Origin: Neptunomonas antarctica
Lineage (GTDB): Bacteria > Pseudomonadota > Gammaproteobacteria > Pseudomonadales > Balneatricaceae
Length of the DNA: 64,000 nt
Reading direction: 5' to 3'
Assembly: GCF_001305295.1 (NCBI RefSeq)
Contig: NZ_LJSI01000042.1
Span: forward strand, 1 to 64,000
Position numbers and translations under genes: made by a program. The notes under the pieces are model-generated. The model was given only the letters and a program-made list of their open reading frames with translations, was not told the origin of the DNA and made no database searches. Within the stretch, counting starts at the first letter, position 1; every line of letters begins with the position of its first letter. Below are positions 9,000 through 17,068 of the stretch, piece after piece.

Positions 9000-10577
9000 T
9001 TACCGTCGAGCCTCAATGCGTAACTTTCCTTTCACGCCCGGACGCGTATTCTGGGCAACGGGAATTTCGAAGACTATGCCCCTGTCCTCTTCACCTTCGA
9101 GCTTGCGTGTTACTGCGTCAATGCCCGGCTTGCCGGGGTTGACCTCTTGGTAGCCATATTTTATGCGCCAACCTCCGAGCGCTGTCTCGTCGGGGAAAGC
9201 CTCGACCATGATGAGCTCGCGCAGGATGTAGCCACCCTCGTAGTGGCGTTTCATAAAGAGCAGGCCATCGACCTCGTAGTCAGGCACGAGCACCTTGATA
9301 TCGAACGCGAAGCTGACCGCTCCCGACGTCTTAACGCTCTTGCTTGAGTCGAGAAATATGGAGAAGAGGTGCGGGCTCTTAGCGCGATTCGGTAGGCGTT
9401 CAGTTCGATCATCGCCGGGGAATAGGTCACCGTAACTACGAAAGATTGCAGAGTTCTCGCGGACCTCGCGGCGCGTCATCTGCCACTGACAACCACGCAC
9501 GCTGACGGCGACCTCGAACTGGTAGGACGCGCGTAATTCCTTGCCCGCCTTGAAGGCTTTCTGCACTTCTATCGGCAGGGATATGTCGTCTATATCGAGG
9601 ATTCCATCGACGCGCAGCGTACCGAAAAGGAAGCGCGTGAGGTTCTGGTAGCCCTCCTCGGAGTTTACGATTCCGTAGGGACCAGAGTGGCTTCGGTGAA
9701 CGAAGGCGCGCGGTGAGCTCACGTCTAAGCCATCAGAGCCCAAGCCATGCGTGGTTGCATTCTCAATGCGCACGAGCCCATCGCTCGCGTCCCCCGCTGC
9801 CCAGGCCGAGATTCCGCCGGCCGCGGCGTAGTCGCGGGGGTTAGTGCCCACTAAGTTGAAGATGCGTTCGGGTGGAAAGTTCTTCACGATCGAGACGTCA
9901 TCATCCTCGGACAGACCTAGGTACCCAGCCATCCGCTTGCGGTTGAAGTTGTTCGCATCTCCGAAGGAAAGCCAGCCTGGCACATTGCGCACGATACGCA
10001 TATCAATGCCGTTGTGAGGAGTGGCATAGGTAAAGAGCTTGTCCACTGCGCCGCGTGCAGCCTCGCTGCCCAGCTTCGTGTTCTGCAGGAACGCGCGGCA
10101 TACCAGCCCGCCCATGGAGTGTGCCACGAGATGCACTCGGAAGTCCTCGGGCGTCATTGAGTTCTTCGGATTGGCGCAGATCTTGTCGCGCAGGCGCAAT
10201 ATCAGTTCGCTCAGCCCCTTGGCGAAATGTTCGATAGGCGGCGTTTCGCCTGTGCCGAAGTCCTTGCTGGCCTCATCATAGTAGCGGTAGATAATGATGC
10301 TCCGATACGGGATGATGCAATCAGGTCGGTCGGACGCCACGAGATCCTCGCCGTTCTCGAATACATCGTGGTAGTCGTGGTCGGTTATCAGACGCACAAG
10401 CGGCGACTCGAAGAAGAATCGCTTCAAGTCGCCGGTCCAGGCCGTGCGGGCCTTGGTCGAACCGATGTTAAAGCCCATGTACGGGTCGGTGACGGTCTCC
10501 TCGATCTCGCCCTGCGTAGCTGCGAAACCGCGCACGTAGATGATCGGATGGTATGGTTGATGCGAGGTGGTAGGCAT
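9000..10577 (-). CDS. Lipase/esterase-like alpha/beta hydrolase
   Basis: A 525-residue protein with an alpha/beta-hydrolase N-terminal half. An N-terminal strand PIIYVRGF resembles the oxyanion region of PGAP1-like and triacylglycerol lipases, and the nucleophile elbow AHSMGG places Ser at residue 154. No signal peptide is visible, so it is cytosolic or exported by another route. The C-terminal 200 residues are unassigned. A strong AAGGAG ribosome site precedes the ATG. The gene is clearly richer in G+C than its neighbours and lies between IS remnants, which suggests acquisition by transfer. It could act on a lipid, ester or toxin-like target; the activity is inferred from motif only. Confidence 0.75.
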   Translation of the reverse strand: MPTTSHQPYHPIIYVRGFAATQGEIEETVTDPYMGFNIGSTKARTAWTGDLKRFFFESPLVRLITDHDYHDVFENGEDLVASDRPDCIIPYRSIIIYRYYDEASKDFGTGETPPIEHFAKGLSELILRLRDKICANPKNSMTPEDFRVHLVAHSMGGLVCRAFLQNTKLGSEAARGAVDKLFTYATPHNGIDMRIVRNVPGWLSFGDANNFNRKRMAGYLGLSEDDDVSIVKNFPPERIFNLVGTNPRDYAAAGGISAWAAGDASDGLVRIENATTHGLGSDGLDVSSPRAFVHRSHSGPYGIVNSEEGYQNLTRFLFGTLRVDGILDIDDISLPIEVQKAFKAGKELRASYQFEVAVSVRGCQWQMTRREVRENSAIFRSYGDLFPGDDRTERLPNRAKSPHLFSIFLDSSKSVKTSGAVSFAFDIKVLVPDYEVDGLLFMKRHYEGGYILRELIMVEAFPDETALGGWRIKYGYQEVNPGKPGIDAVTRKLEGEEDRGIVFEIPVAQNTRPGVKGKLRIEARR

Positions 10578-11053
10578 TAAAACTTCTCCTTGTTTTAGCT
10601 GATTGAACTTCGATCACTGCCATCAAAGGCGATTCCTAAAGTATCTAAAAGGCCTCACACCTCATTGAGAGGCAAAGAATTGTTGGCTAAAAATAGCGAT
10701 CAAAGAGCAAAATCCAACGGCTTTTTATCATTTTGAAGGACTTACTATGTATCACTGTCGATCCACTGTACCTCACAATTTTCATATATAGTTGCGGAAA
10801 ATCATTATATTTATCGATTTTAAGCAACTATATAAACTAACTCTTTTTCTGGTTCATTTTCCCGACCTGAAACAGACGAATATTCCATGGAAGGTACGAA
10901 CAAGTCCCTAATTCAGTTTTGCAGCGTCCTAACTACGCGACCTTTAGAGCAGGGATAAGTGCTTGTTAGCAGGTTCCCTAGAATTAGCTAATTCTTTGAC
11001 TTGTCATTTAGCAGTGTTAAAAATGGATCATTTATCTGTATTACTCACAATCC
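10578..11053. other. Non-coding stretch upstream of the lipase gene
   Basis: No credible gene is present. An inverted repeat TATATAGTTGC (10785-10795) / GCAACTATATA (10824-10834) encloses 28 nt that contain further partly complementary sequence. It may be a structure or operator belonging to the lipase gene or an IS end. The lipase promoter should also lie in the right-hand part of this tract, but I cannot place it. Confidence 0.5.
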
Positions 11054-11139
11054 ATTCGACCGAATTGTCACCTCTATGTGGCACACACTGCATAGAGTCT
11101 GTGTCCCGCAGTTGTCGCGTAGAATCGGGGGAGGGGGGG
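11054..11139. repeat. Dispersed repeat, copy 2
   Basis: This is the second copy of the unit at 8745-8836. It shares the blocks CACACACTGC, AGAGTCTGTGTC and GCAGTTGTCGCGTAGAATCG with a few substitutions and a 1-nt deletion. It directly abuts the truncated copy of the prsT coding sequence, which suggests that the two were brought together by a rearrangement. Confidence 0.7.
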
Positions 11140-11154
11140 AGCATCGTCCGCGCA

Positions 11155-11257
11155 ACCTCCCTTATCACCGCGTCCGTATCACCCAGAAGAAAGTTCCCGA
11201 TCTCGAGCTTCTTCTCCAAAGACTACGGCCACTGCAGTCTTGTAGTTTCCTTTAAAG
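11155..11257 (-). pseudogene. Displaced, internally deleted fragment of the prsT-type TPR gene
   Basis: The DNA from 11155 to 11257 matches part of the intact TPR gene at about 14480-14645 in the same orientation. The first block is about 50 bp around CGTCCG.ATCACCCAGAAGAAA and the second about 45 bp around GGCCACTGCAGTCTTGTAGTTT. Around 70 bp between them are missing, and the deletion joins two short similar sequences (GCGAGCTTC and GCGAGCGTC) in the parent. Several point differences show that the copy is old. It has no start, and only scraps of the protein remain. Confidence 0.85.
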
Positions 11258-11377
11258 TAGATTATCTACTCTTAATAATGTGTCCGACACATCGGAGTAA
11301 ACTATAGGTTGGTGTATTGTCTGGAGTGATTTCCGTTTTACCGGGGAAAGGCTAACGGTGAAATTTTATAATGCCCG

Positions 11378-11532
11378 GAGGATGTAGAACGCCTGCAGGT
11401 CAAGTACCTCAATAATAAGAGTAGAAGCCGACAATGGTAAGCTGAAACGGTTTGAAATCCGGTGCGAGGATTTCAAACCGATGAAAACAGCCTACGCCAC
11501 GATTAAAGGTTTTGATATGAACAAGGGCTCGT
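11378..11532 (+). pseudogene. IS6-family transposase remnant (C-terminal catalytic end)
   Basis: Two frames together give VKYLNN and then VEADNGKLKR...FKPMKTAYATIKGF. This matches the C-terminal block of IS6-family transposases (QVKYLNN..E.DH..LKR...P..GFKS..TA..TI.G.E), including the catalytic Glu. A one-base shift between the two parts, in-frame differences and loss of everything N-terminal show it is inactive. A perfect inverted repeat, CGGTTTGAAATCC (about 11449-11461) with GGATTTCAAACCG, lies inside it. It runs into the 3' end of the PEP-CTERM gene on the opposite strand. Confidence 0.75.
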
Positions 11533-12340
11533 GGGAGAGATCCCTCTTGCCAATCCGCTTACGTCGTACGATCCAAAGTCCGGCCAGCCCCAAGGTCAGT
11601 AAGCTTAAGGATCCCGCTTCCGGAACTGTCGCTGCGGGAGTCTCAAGCACACCGGATAGCGCATATATTGACAACTGACTGGCACCCTGAAAACCAATGC
11701 CTGCATAGCAGCATTGGTTAGATATCCAAGTGCCGTTAACTGCAGTCGTTATACCTATGCGGCTTATGCTATTGCCGAGTGCGCTTTGACCCGGTGCTCG
11801 CAAACCATTACTTTCACTACCCGTCCAAGCTACGGTTGCGGGATTCAAGTCACCGTATTGATTGATGTTTAACGGATTGTAGATAGATCCGTCCCACAAG
11901 TCCGCGTTGTTGTCAGCAATTCTGGTAGACGCGACGTCTAGCAAAAAAATCGGAACGCCGACTCCAGACGCGGTGCCAGTGGTGACGCGGGCATCGCTCC
12001 CATTGGTTGAGAGGATTGCGGTCCAGGTAGTTGAGAGAGCCACGAGTGCAGCTTCTGTGTTGGCTTGGCTGGTAACGAAATTGTTGTATGTAGATATTGC
12101 GGAGGAATTCCCGTTAATTTTTCCTTGGGTTAGGAACGCTAACCGATATTGATCACCGGGGTTAAGAAACGTCGGAGCTGTAGTCGGGGCTGCCATCACC
12201 GGGGTAGCCGTCATTACCACGGCTGTAACGGCCATAAATAGGCCAGCAGCAATTGATTTGAGGTTTTTCAGTGTGATCCGGCCTGCCCATGCGGGGGTGG
12301 TGATCCCTAAAGGCAATAGAATGGTTATTATAGTTTTCAT
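11492..12340 (-). CDS. PEP-CTERM sorting-domain protein, 3' end altered by IS6 remnant
   Basis: A 282-residue exported protein. The start at 12340 begins MKTIITILLPLG and gives a long hydrophobic export region up to about residue 50 (ATPVMAAP). The reading frame is open up to 12553, but that start would lie upstream of the predicted sigma-54 transcription start, so I reject it. Near the C terminus is VPEAGSLSLLTLGLAGLWIVRRKR: a PEP-CTERM anchor in which the third PEP residue is Ala, followed by a membrane segment and basic residues. About 20 further residues after the basic patch are encoded by the antisense strand of the IS6 remnant, so the normal terminus was replaced. Such proteins are sorted by an exosortase to the exopolysaccharide/cell surface; no exosortase gene is in this window. 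Confidence 0.8.
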   Translation of the reverse strand: MKTIITILLPLGITTPAWAGRITLKNLKSIAAGLFMAVTAVVMTATPVMAAPTTAPTFLNPGDQYRLAFLTQGKINGNSSAISTYNNFVTSQANTEAALVALSTTWTAILSTNGSDARVTTGTASGVGVPIFLLDVASTRIADNNADLWDGSIYNPLNINQYGDLNPATVAWTGSESNGLRAPGQSALGNSISRIGITTAVNGTWISNQCCYAGIGFQGASQLSIYALSGVLETPAATVPEAGSLSLLTLGLAGLWIVRRKRIGKRDLSHEPLFISKPLIVA

Positions 12341-12502
12341 AAGCCTGTGTTCCTTGTAGCGATTAATGCTAGTTTTGCCCCTGTTAACCGCATGATGCTG
12401 CGTTTGCTTTAGGGCAGTTGAGGTTTTGTCACGGTGTGGGGAGACGCGATGCCCAAGAAAGAACCAAGGAGAATGAATAATTCTATACCGTACTAAACTT
12501 AT

Positions 12503-12518
12503 AGCAATAATCGAGCCA
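12503..12518 (-). promoter_or_regulatory. Sigma-54 (-24/-12) promoter of the first PEP-CTERM gene
   Basis: On the minus strand the site reads TGGCTCGATTATTGCT. The GG and GC dinucleotides are separated by exactly 10 nt, as RpoN requires. Transcription would start near 12491, about 150 nt before the ATG. A second PEP-CTERM gene has the almost identical site TGGCTTGATTTTTGCA, with an upstream motif at nearly the same distance. Confidence 0.8.
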
Positions 12519-12581
12519 GCCCCGGCAACCTCATGATTAACGGGGGGAGTCATTTTTTACTGAACCAGGTATTTCTAATAG

Positions 12582-12598
12582 TGTAAAAAATATTGACA
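12582..12598 (-). promoter_or_regulatory. 17-bp upstream activator motif, copy 1
   Basis: On the plus strand it reads TGTAAAAAATATTGACA. It has imperfect dyad symmetry (TGTmA at one end, TGACA at the other). It lies 64 bp upstream of the sigma-54 promoter at 12503-12518, a normal distance for an enhancer-binding protein. An NtrC-type response regulator (PrsR family) is known to accompany PEP-CTERM systems, so this could be its site (inference). Confidence 0.75.
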
Positions 12599-12713
12599 TC
12601 ATTTATTATTGCTTATACGCGACTATTGGCATCCAGCATGTCTATTTTGCTGCGTTAGTGGCCGTTACAGGTACCATACTCCTTAGAATATGACTAGAAA
12701 TCCAATTATTTAC

Positions 12714-12730
12714 TGTAAAAAAAACTGACA
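12714..12730 (-). promoter_or_regulatory. 17-bp upstream activator motif, orphan copy 3
   Basis: The plus strand reads TGTAAAAAAAACTGACA, the same 17-bp layout and orientation as the two copies next to PEP-CTERM promoters. No intact sigma-54 promoter is found at the expected distance to the left (near 12636-12651). A GC is in the -12 place but the -24 GG is missing. It may mark a lost PEP-CTERM gene, or act as an extra distal site for the gene starting at 12340. Confidence 0.6.
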
Positions 12731-12825
12731 TTTATCCGAGAGGCAGAAAGAGGTATGAAGCCAATTTCACCTGGATGACTGCTTTCGCCTATTGTGAGAC
12801 TCACTCGATTCCAAATCACATCCAA

Positions 12826-12849
12826 TAAAAAACCCTCCTTGAAGGGCTT
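12826..12849 (-). terminator. Probable terminator downstream of prsT
   Basis: Read on the minus strand, AGCCCTTCAAGGAGGG is followed directly by TTTTTT. The stem is short (CCCT with AGGG), but the T-run and its place 130 bp after the TPR gene stop favour a Rho-independent terminator. The surrounding 12599-12980 has no convincing gene; a 91-codon frame there lacks recognisable features. Confidence 0.5.
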
Positions 12850-12980
12850 CAGTAGCGCGACCTGTTGAGGCTTTGCGTTTCGAACTGCGGCGTAGCTACC
12901 GCTAGTGCCGCCGGCGCAGGTGAGGAAAAAATCAGCAACACACAATATGATACTATTTCTATCGTGGTGTTTCTTATCCA

Positions 12981-15716
12981 CTACAGACTCTTGTAAAGAG
13001 CTACCGCATCACTTTTTTCGAGAAAGTCATACTCGCTGTCGACTAACTCAACCAGTAATTCCTTAGACCGGGTGGATTTTCCGGTTGCATGGAGTAAAAC
13101 GGCATAATGATAGCCCATAGTCGGATTTTCAGGGTTTTCTTGCCAGGCTTTCTCGACATATACCAACGATTCATCCAAGTCGCCTGACAGGTAAAGTATC
13201 CAGCCATAAGTATCCAGAATAGGTGCAGACGATGGAGCGAATTTTACCGCCAGGCTAGACATCTCGCGGGCCTTGCGTAGCGTTTTCTTGTCTTGGCTGT
13301 ATATCCATGACAGATTATTAAGCACTTTAGCATTGGAGGGGTTCGATTCTAAGATCACCAGGTAGTGCTTTTGAGCTTCTTCATATCTCAGCTGCTGCAT
13401 CAGCAGGATCGCTAATTCATTGCGCCAAGATAGATCCTGTGGATAGTTTCGGACATAATCCCTGAGGATACCCTCTAACTCTTCAGTCTCACCCAATAGA
13501 TTCATCGCTTGAACCAGTTTACGCACTTGCGCGGGATCAGAGATGCTGGTCAGTATACGTTTATAGTTACGGACCGCTTCCGCCCAATTGCCCTGATGAA
13601 ATTCAATATCACCTGTTACCCGGTACGACAGGTCCTCCGTTTGAGGATTTAAACTGAGCGAATGAGAAAAAGAGCGGGCCTTTTCAATCTGGCCGGACTC
13701 CAGGAGAACATCCACTTTCTTATAAATTGCGAATGTATGGTCGGGATGGTTGACGAGCACCGAGTCCAGCTTTAGCAGTGCAGTGTCGGCATGCCCGAGC
13801 TTGGCAAGCGTTTCAGCAAGCAACACGGTATGGTCCGAGCGTCCGATATTGGCCTGAACGAGTCTCTCCAGCAACGGAAGGCCCTGCTCGTATTGACCGG
13901 CAGCGATCATCGTTCTCGCGAAAGAAGACACCAGCATGGGGTTATCACGCATTGCCTCATAAGGCGCCTGTATGACCTTCATTGCCGTGTCCACCTGATT
14001 CATCGCTAAGTAGTAATTGGTTAACATCACGACTATTTCAGGCTCTTTTTGCGTCAAGCTGGCAGCTTCCTCGATAATATCTTTCAGCGCGACATACTCG
14101 CGCCGCATCTTTGCAATTTCCGCCAGTTGAATGTAAGTAGCTGGATTAGATGGGTCTTGTTGTTTAGCACGATTCAACAACTCCTTCGCCTCGACGATCT
14201 TCCCCTGCCCGAGAGCAACCTTACTCTTACCAATTAATGCGGATACATAATCGGGCTCTGCCGCAAGGCTCTTGTCAAACGCCTCGCCAGCCTCTTTTAA
14301 CTTAAATTGAGAACGCAGCACCTCAGCTTTAAGAAAATATACATAAGCAGACTCATTTTCCTCGATATACGCATCAATAGCTTCCAATGCGTACTTAGAG
14401 TTATTAGCCTGTAAATATGAGAGTACAAGCAGGGTAAGTATCGGCTCTTTCAGTTCAGCATTTGGAAGGGCCTGTGTAAGTTCTCTTATCGCCGCGTCCG
14501 CATCACCCAGAAGAAACTTCCCGATAGCGAGCTTCGTTTGCAATCGATCCAGGGTCTGCCTGTCTAATAATTGGATATCCTGATCAAATTTTTCGCGAGC
14601 GTCTTCTCCAAAGGCTACGGCCACTGCAGTCTTGTAGTTTTCTCTACTGGTCAGTTTTTCTATGAGACTTACAGCCGACTCCGGCTGACCCAATTCAAAG
14701 TAGATATTTGCTAGCAGTCGTTCGACCTTGTTTGTATCTGCTCCCAGGTTCTGCGAAAGAAAGATGCTCAAGTAGCGCTCAGCCTGATTCAGGTTTTGAT
14801 CTAAATAATTTGCGTATCCCGCCGCTAGGTAGGTTGGATAATGAAAGATACCTGTAGCCAGACTTCTATCAGTGGCCTCTTTTGCCGCACTAAAATCACC
14901 GGAGGCAAGCGCGATCACCGCCTTAAGGTAATTTGCCCTAACATCGTATTTTTGTATCTCAATATATTGATCTATGTATTTATCAGCATCTTCATAGCGA
15001 CCGAGATGATAAAGGGCCTCTGTCTTTCCCAGATTTATATTATAGGTTGGCCCCCGTTTCTGTTCTGCCTGCTCATAGGTGACAAGTGCCTTGGCGTAGT
15101 CACCCTCACTCAAAAATATATTTGCCTTAGTGGTGAGCCCAACATCCCCGGATGACGATTTTATCGCAATATCTACATATTCATGAGCATTAACATAATC
15201 TCTACGAAACATAGCCAAGGTTGCGTAGCCTGCGTATGCACGTGGGGATTCCGCACTATCTATTGCGAGCACAAACTCTGCTTCCGCCTTTTTTTCGTTT
15301 TTCAATCCCATGTAAGTCAACCCAAGTATTGCATGCGCCTCAGCCTTCTGCTTGGGTTCAAAAATCAACTCCGGATCCAGTAATTTCAGAACCGAGGCAT
15401 AGTCACCATATAGCTGATACATTTCGGCCTGCATAAGCAGGGCTTCGTTGGAGCCGGGGCTTAGGCGTACAACATGTCCGTATTCCTTGGCAGCGGATAT
15501 GAACTGGCCCGTTTTCATATATACATATGCCAGAAGATTTCGCGCTTTCAGATTATCTGGGTTCTCCTGCAAAATATTCTTGAGTAGGATAACAGCTGAC
15601 TGTACTTCATTCTCATTCAGGTAAGTCACAGCCTCGTCAAAACGGGCGTCCTCCCCGGAGAAGGCTGCTGCAGGGTAGAGTAGTGCGAACAGGAGAACCG
15701 CGACGACTAATTTCAT
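12981..15716 (-). CDS. prsT: PEP-CTERM system TPR-repeat protein (PrsT type)
   Basis: A 911-residue protein made almost entirely of tandem tetratricopeptide repeats, about 34 residues each. It starts with a signal peptide MKLVVAVLLFALLYPAAAFS. This length and repeat layout fit the PEP-CTERM-associated TPR protein family, which sits in exopolysaccharide/exosortase loci and is thought to help export or assemble surface polymer. Most family members are lipoproteins, but no lipobox Cys is seen here. I chose the ATG at 15716 (weak GGAAG site); an in-frame start at 15752 would add 12 residues ahead of the signal peptide. It lies 78 bp after the second PEP-CTERM gene, is probably co-transcribed from that gene's sigma-54 promoter, and is duplicated in part at 11155-11257. 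Confidence 0.87.
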   Translation of the reverse strand: MKLVVAVLLFALLYPAAAFSGEDARFDEAVTYLNENEVQSAVILLKNILQENPDNLKARNLLAYVYMKTGQFISAAKEYGHVVRLSPGSNEALLMQAEMYQLYGDYASVLKLLDPELIFEPKQKAEAHAILGLTYMGLKNEKKAEAEFVLAIDSAESPRAYAGYATLAMFRRDYVNAHEYVDIAIKSSSGDVGLTTKANIFLSEGDYAKALVTYEQAEQKRGPTYNINLGKTEALYHLGRYEDADKYIDQYIEIQKYDVRANYLKAVIALASGDFSAAKEATDRSLATGIFHYPTYLAAGYANYLDQNLNQAERYLSIFLSQNLGADTNKVERLLANIYFELGQPESAVSLIEKLTSRENYKTAVAVAFGEDAREKFDQDIQLLDRQTLDRLQTKLAIGKFLLGDADAAIRELTQALPNAELKEPILTLLVLSYLQANNSKYALEAIDAYIEENESAYVYFLKAEVLRSQFKLKEAGEAFDKSLAAEPDYVSALIGKSKVALGQGKIVEAKELLNRAKQQDPSNPATYIQLAEIAKMRREYVALKDIIEEAASLTQKEPEIVVMLTNYYLAMNQVDTAMKVIQAPYEAMRDNPMLVSSFARTMIAAGQYEQGLPLLERLVQANIGRSDHTVLLAETLAKLGHADTALLKLDSVLVNHPDHTFAIYKKVDVLLESGQIEKARSFSHSLSLNPQTEDLSYRVTGDIEFHQGNWAEAVRNYKRILTSISDPAQVRKLVQAMNLLGETEELEGILRDYVRNYPQDLSWRNELAILLMQQLRYEEAQKHYLVILESNPSNAKVLNNLSWIYSQDKKTLRKAREMSSLAVKFAPSSAPILDTYGWILYLSGDLDESLVYVEKAWQENPENPTMGYHYAVLLHATGKSTRSKELLVELVDSEYDFLEKSDAVALYKSL

Positions 15717-15794
15717 GGCGTTAACTTCCAGAGGGTGGAGTAGGGGTGGCAATCTAGCAGACGGTTAAGGCCGCATTTGATTGATATTTAATCG

Positions 15795-16418
15795 CTATGC
15801 TTCTTTTCTTCTGGCAAAACCAATTAAGCCTAAAAGTCCAGAACCGAATATCCAGACGGTAGCAGGTTCTGGAACGGTAGCAGGCGCTGTCTGGTAAAAC
15901 CAGCCGCCTCCTGAAATACTAGATGAATCAGATATAAGCTGATCAGTAAGAACCGTATCAGTATTATTGTATGGTCCGTATTCGTCTACTACTCCGGCAG
16001 ACCGAAAGTCAGAAGTTAATCCTCCAATCCACTTGCCAAAACTATTAGCACCTGTTTGGTTGAAACCTGTCGTAGAAAATATAGCCGATGCCCAAGTAGA
16101 ATAGGCTTCAGAATAAGATCCGATGCCACCAGAGTGAGGCGTTATTGACGAAAATAGATAATCGCCTACTTGAGTTGCTGTCGCCCACGAATAGCCATCG
16201 AGATCCCAACCATTGAGACTGCTGCTAACACCACATACCCCAGTTGGGCATTGCGTATTCATTTGATCCCAAGATAAATTAGCAAATAAAGATGTTTGAG
16301 CCCAATTTATTCCATCGACCGACACAGTGTCAGTAACTGCTGTTGCATTAGCCATTGAAGAAGCACCAAGTGCTGTAATAAGTAGAGTAGATCTGGCAAG
16401 TACGGTTAAGATTTTCAT
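15795..16418 (-). CDS. PEP-CTERM sorting-domain protein
   Basis: A 207-residue exported protein. The start at 16418 gives the signal peptide MKILTVLARSTLLITALGASSMANA. Two upstream in-frame ATGs exist (16439, 16424), but the predicted transcription start at about 16441 leaves no room for a ribosome site before 16439, and a GGGAA site fits 16418. The C terminus reads TVPEPATVWIFGSGLLGLIGFARRKEA: the canonical PEP motif, a membrane helix and a basic end recognised by exosortase. The central part is Ser/Gly/Trp-rich and has no known domain. It is the promoter-proximal gene of the unit that includes prsT. Confidence 0.88.
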   Translation of the reverse strand: MKILTVLARSTLLITALGASSMANATAVTDTVSVDGINWAQTSLFANLSWDQMNTQCPTGVCGVSSSLNGWDLDGYSWATATQVGDYLFSSITPHSGGIGSYSEAYSTWASAIFSTTGFNQTGANSFGKWIGGLTSDFRSAGVVDEYGPYNNTDTVLTDQLISDSSSISGGGWFYQTAPATVPEPATVWIFGSGLLGLIGFARRKEA

Positions 16419-16451
16419 TGTCATTTCCCGTTTTTTCATTTAGTTAAATAT

Positions 16452-16467
16452 TGCAAAAATCAAGCCA
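16452..16467 (-). promoter_or_regulatory. Sigma-54 (-24/-12) promoter of the second PEP-CTERM gene
   Basis: The minus strand reads TGGCTTGATTTTTGCA with GG and GC 10 nt apart. Transcription would begin near 16441 and read through the PEP-CTERM gene into prsT. The layout matches the site at 12503-12518. Confidence 0.82.
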
Positions 16468-16529
16468 ATTAATAAATATCTTATTATTACAAATACTTAA
16501 ATATCAATTAAATTTTTCTTAGTTTTATA

Positions 16530-16546
16530 TGTAAAAAATACTGACA
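16530..16546 (-). promoter_or_regulatory. 17-bp upstream activator motif, copy 2
   Basis: The plus strand reads TGTAAAAAATACTGACA, one base different from copy 1 at 12582-12598. It begins 63 bp beyond the sigma-54 promoter at 16452-16467. Beyond this motif the sequence turns into an IS5-family remnant, so the motif lies at the very edge of the preserved PEP-CTERM unit. Confidence 0.78.
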
Positions 16547-16604
16547 CCAAGCGCATCAGCAAAGACCCTATTGGCTGTGTATCCACTATCAAGGCCGGTC
16601 CGCT

Positions 16605-17068
16605 TAAGCGATCCCGCCATGGACGACGCGCTTTACGAGATTGCTTCTATGCGTCTGTTTGTTGGTTTATCGTTAGACCGTTCTATTCCAGATCACACTA
16701 CCATCATGAACTTCCGTCATCTATTAGAGCGGCAGAATCTCGCTCGCACTATTTTTGATGATGTAGTGAGGTGGCTGTTCGAAGCCGGTGTGTTACTGAA
16801 AGAAGGCTCTCTCATGGATGCCACCATCATTGAAGCACTGAACTCGATCAAGAATAAAGTGGGAATACGCGATCCGAAGATGCATCAGACCAAAAAAGGT
16901 AACCAATGGCACTTTGGGGTGAAAGCTCATGTTGGTGTGGATGCACGCACAGGTATTACGCATAGCCTCACGACCACAGCAGCATCGCGGTCTGAAATGA
17001 GTGACGGCAAACCAGCCGACAAATGCGGAAAAGCAGTTAAAAAACAGAAGAAATGGGCACAGATATAA
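16605..17068 (+). pseudogene. IS5-family transposase fragment
   Basis: The frame encodes [19 protein letters not shown], then [28 protein letters not shown], and [23 protein letters not shown]. These are the central conserved blocks of IS5-group DDE transposases, including the first catalytic Asp in DATI. The N-terminal 50 or so residues and the C-terminal third with the last catalytic Asp and Glu are missing. The 5' junction is near 16605, and after about 16990 the frame ends in sequence unrelated to that place in the family. It is a dead remnant flanking the PEP-CTERM unit. Confidence 0.85.

Noticed and set aside
10039-10580. Open frames on the plus strand opposite the lipase gene
   Set aside because: They are shadows caused by high GC content; the minus-strand frame has the alpha/beta-hydrolase motifs.
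12706-12981. 91-codon minus-strand frame after prsT
   Set aside because: It covers a terminator and the orphan motif, has no ribosome site and no recognisable sequence.
14841-15436. Open frames opposite the prsT gene
   Set aside because: They run against a strong TPR coding frame and have no recognisable sequence.
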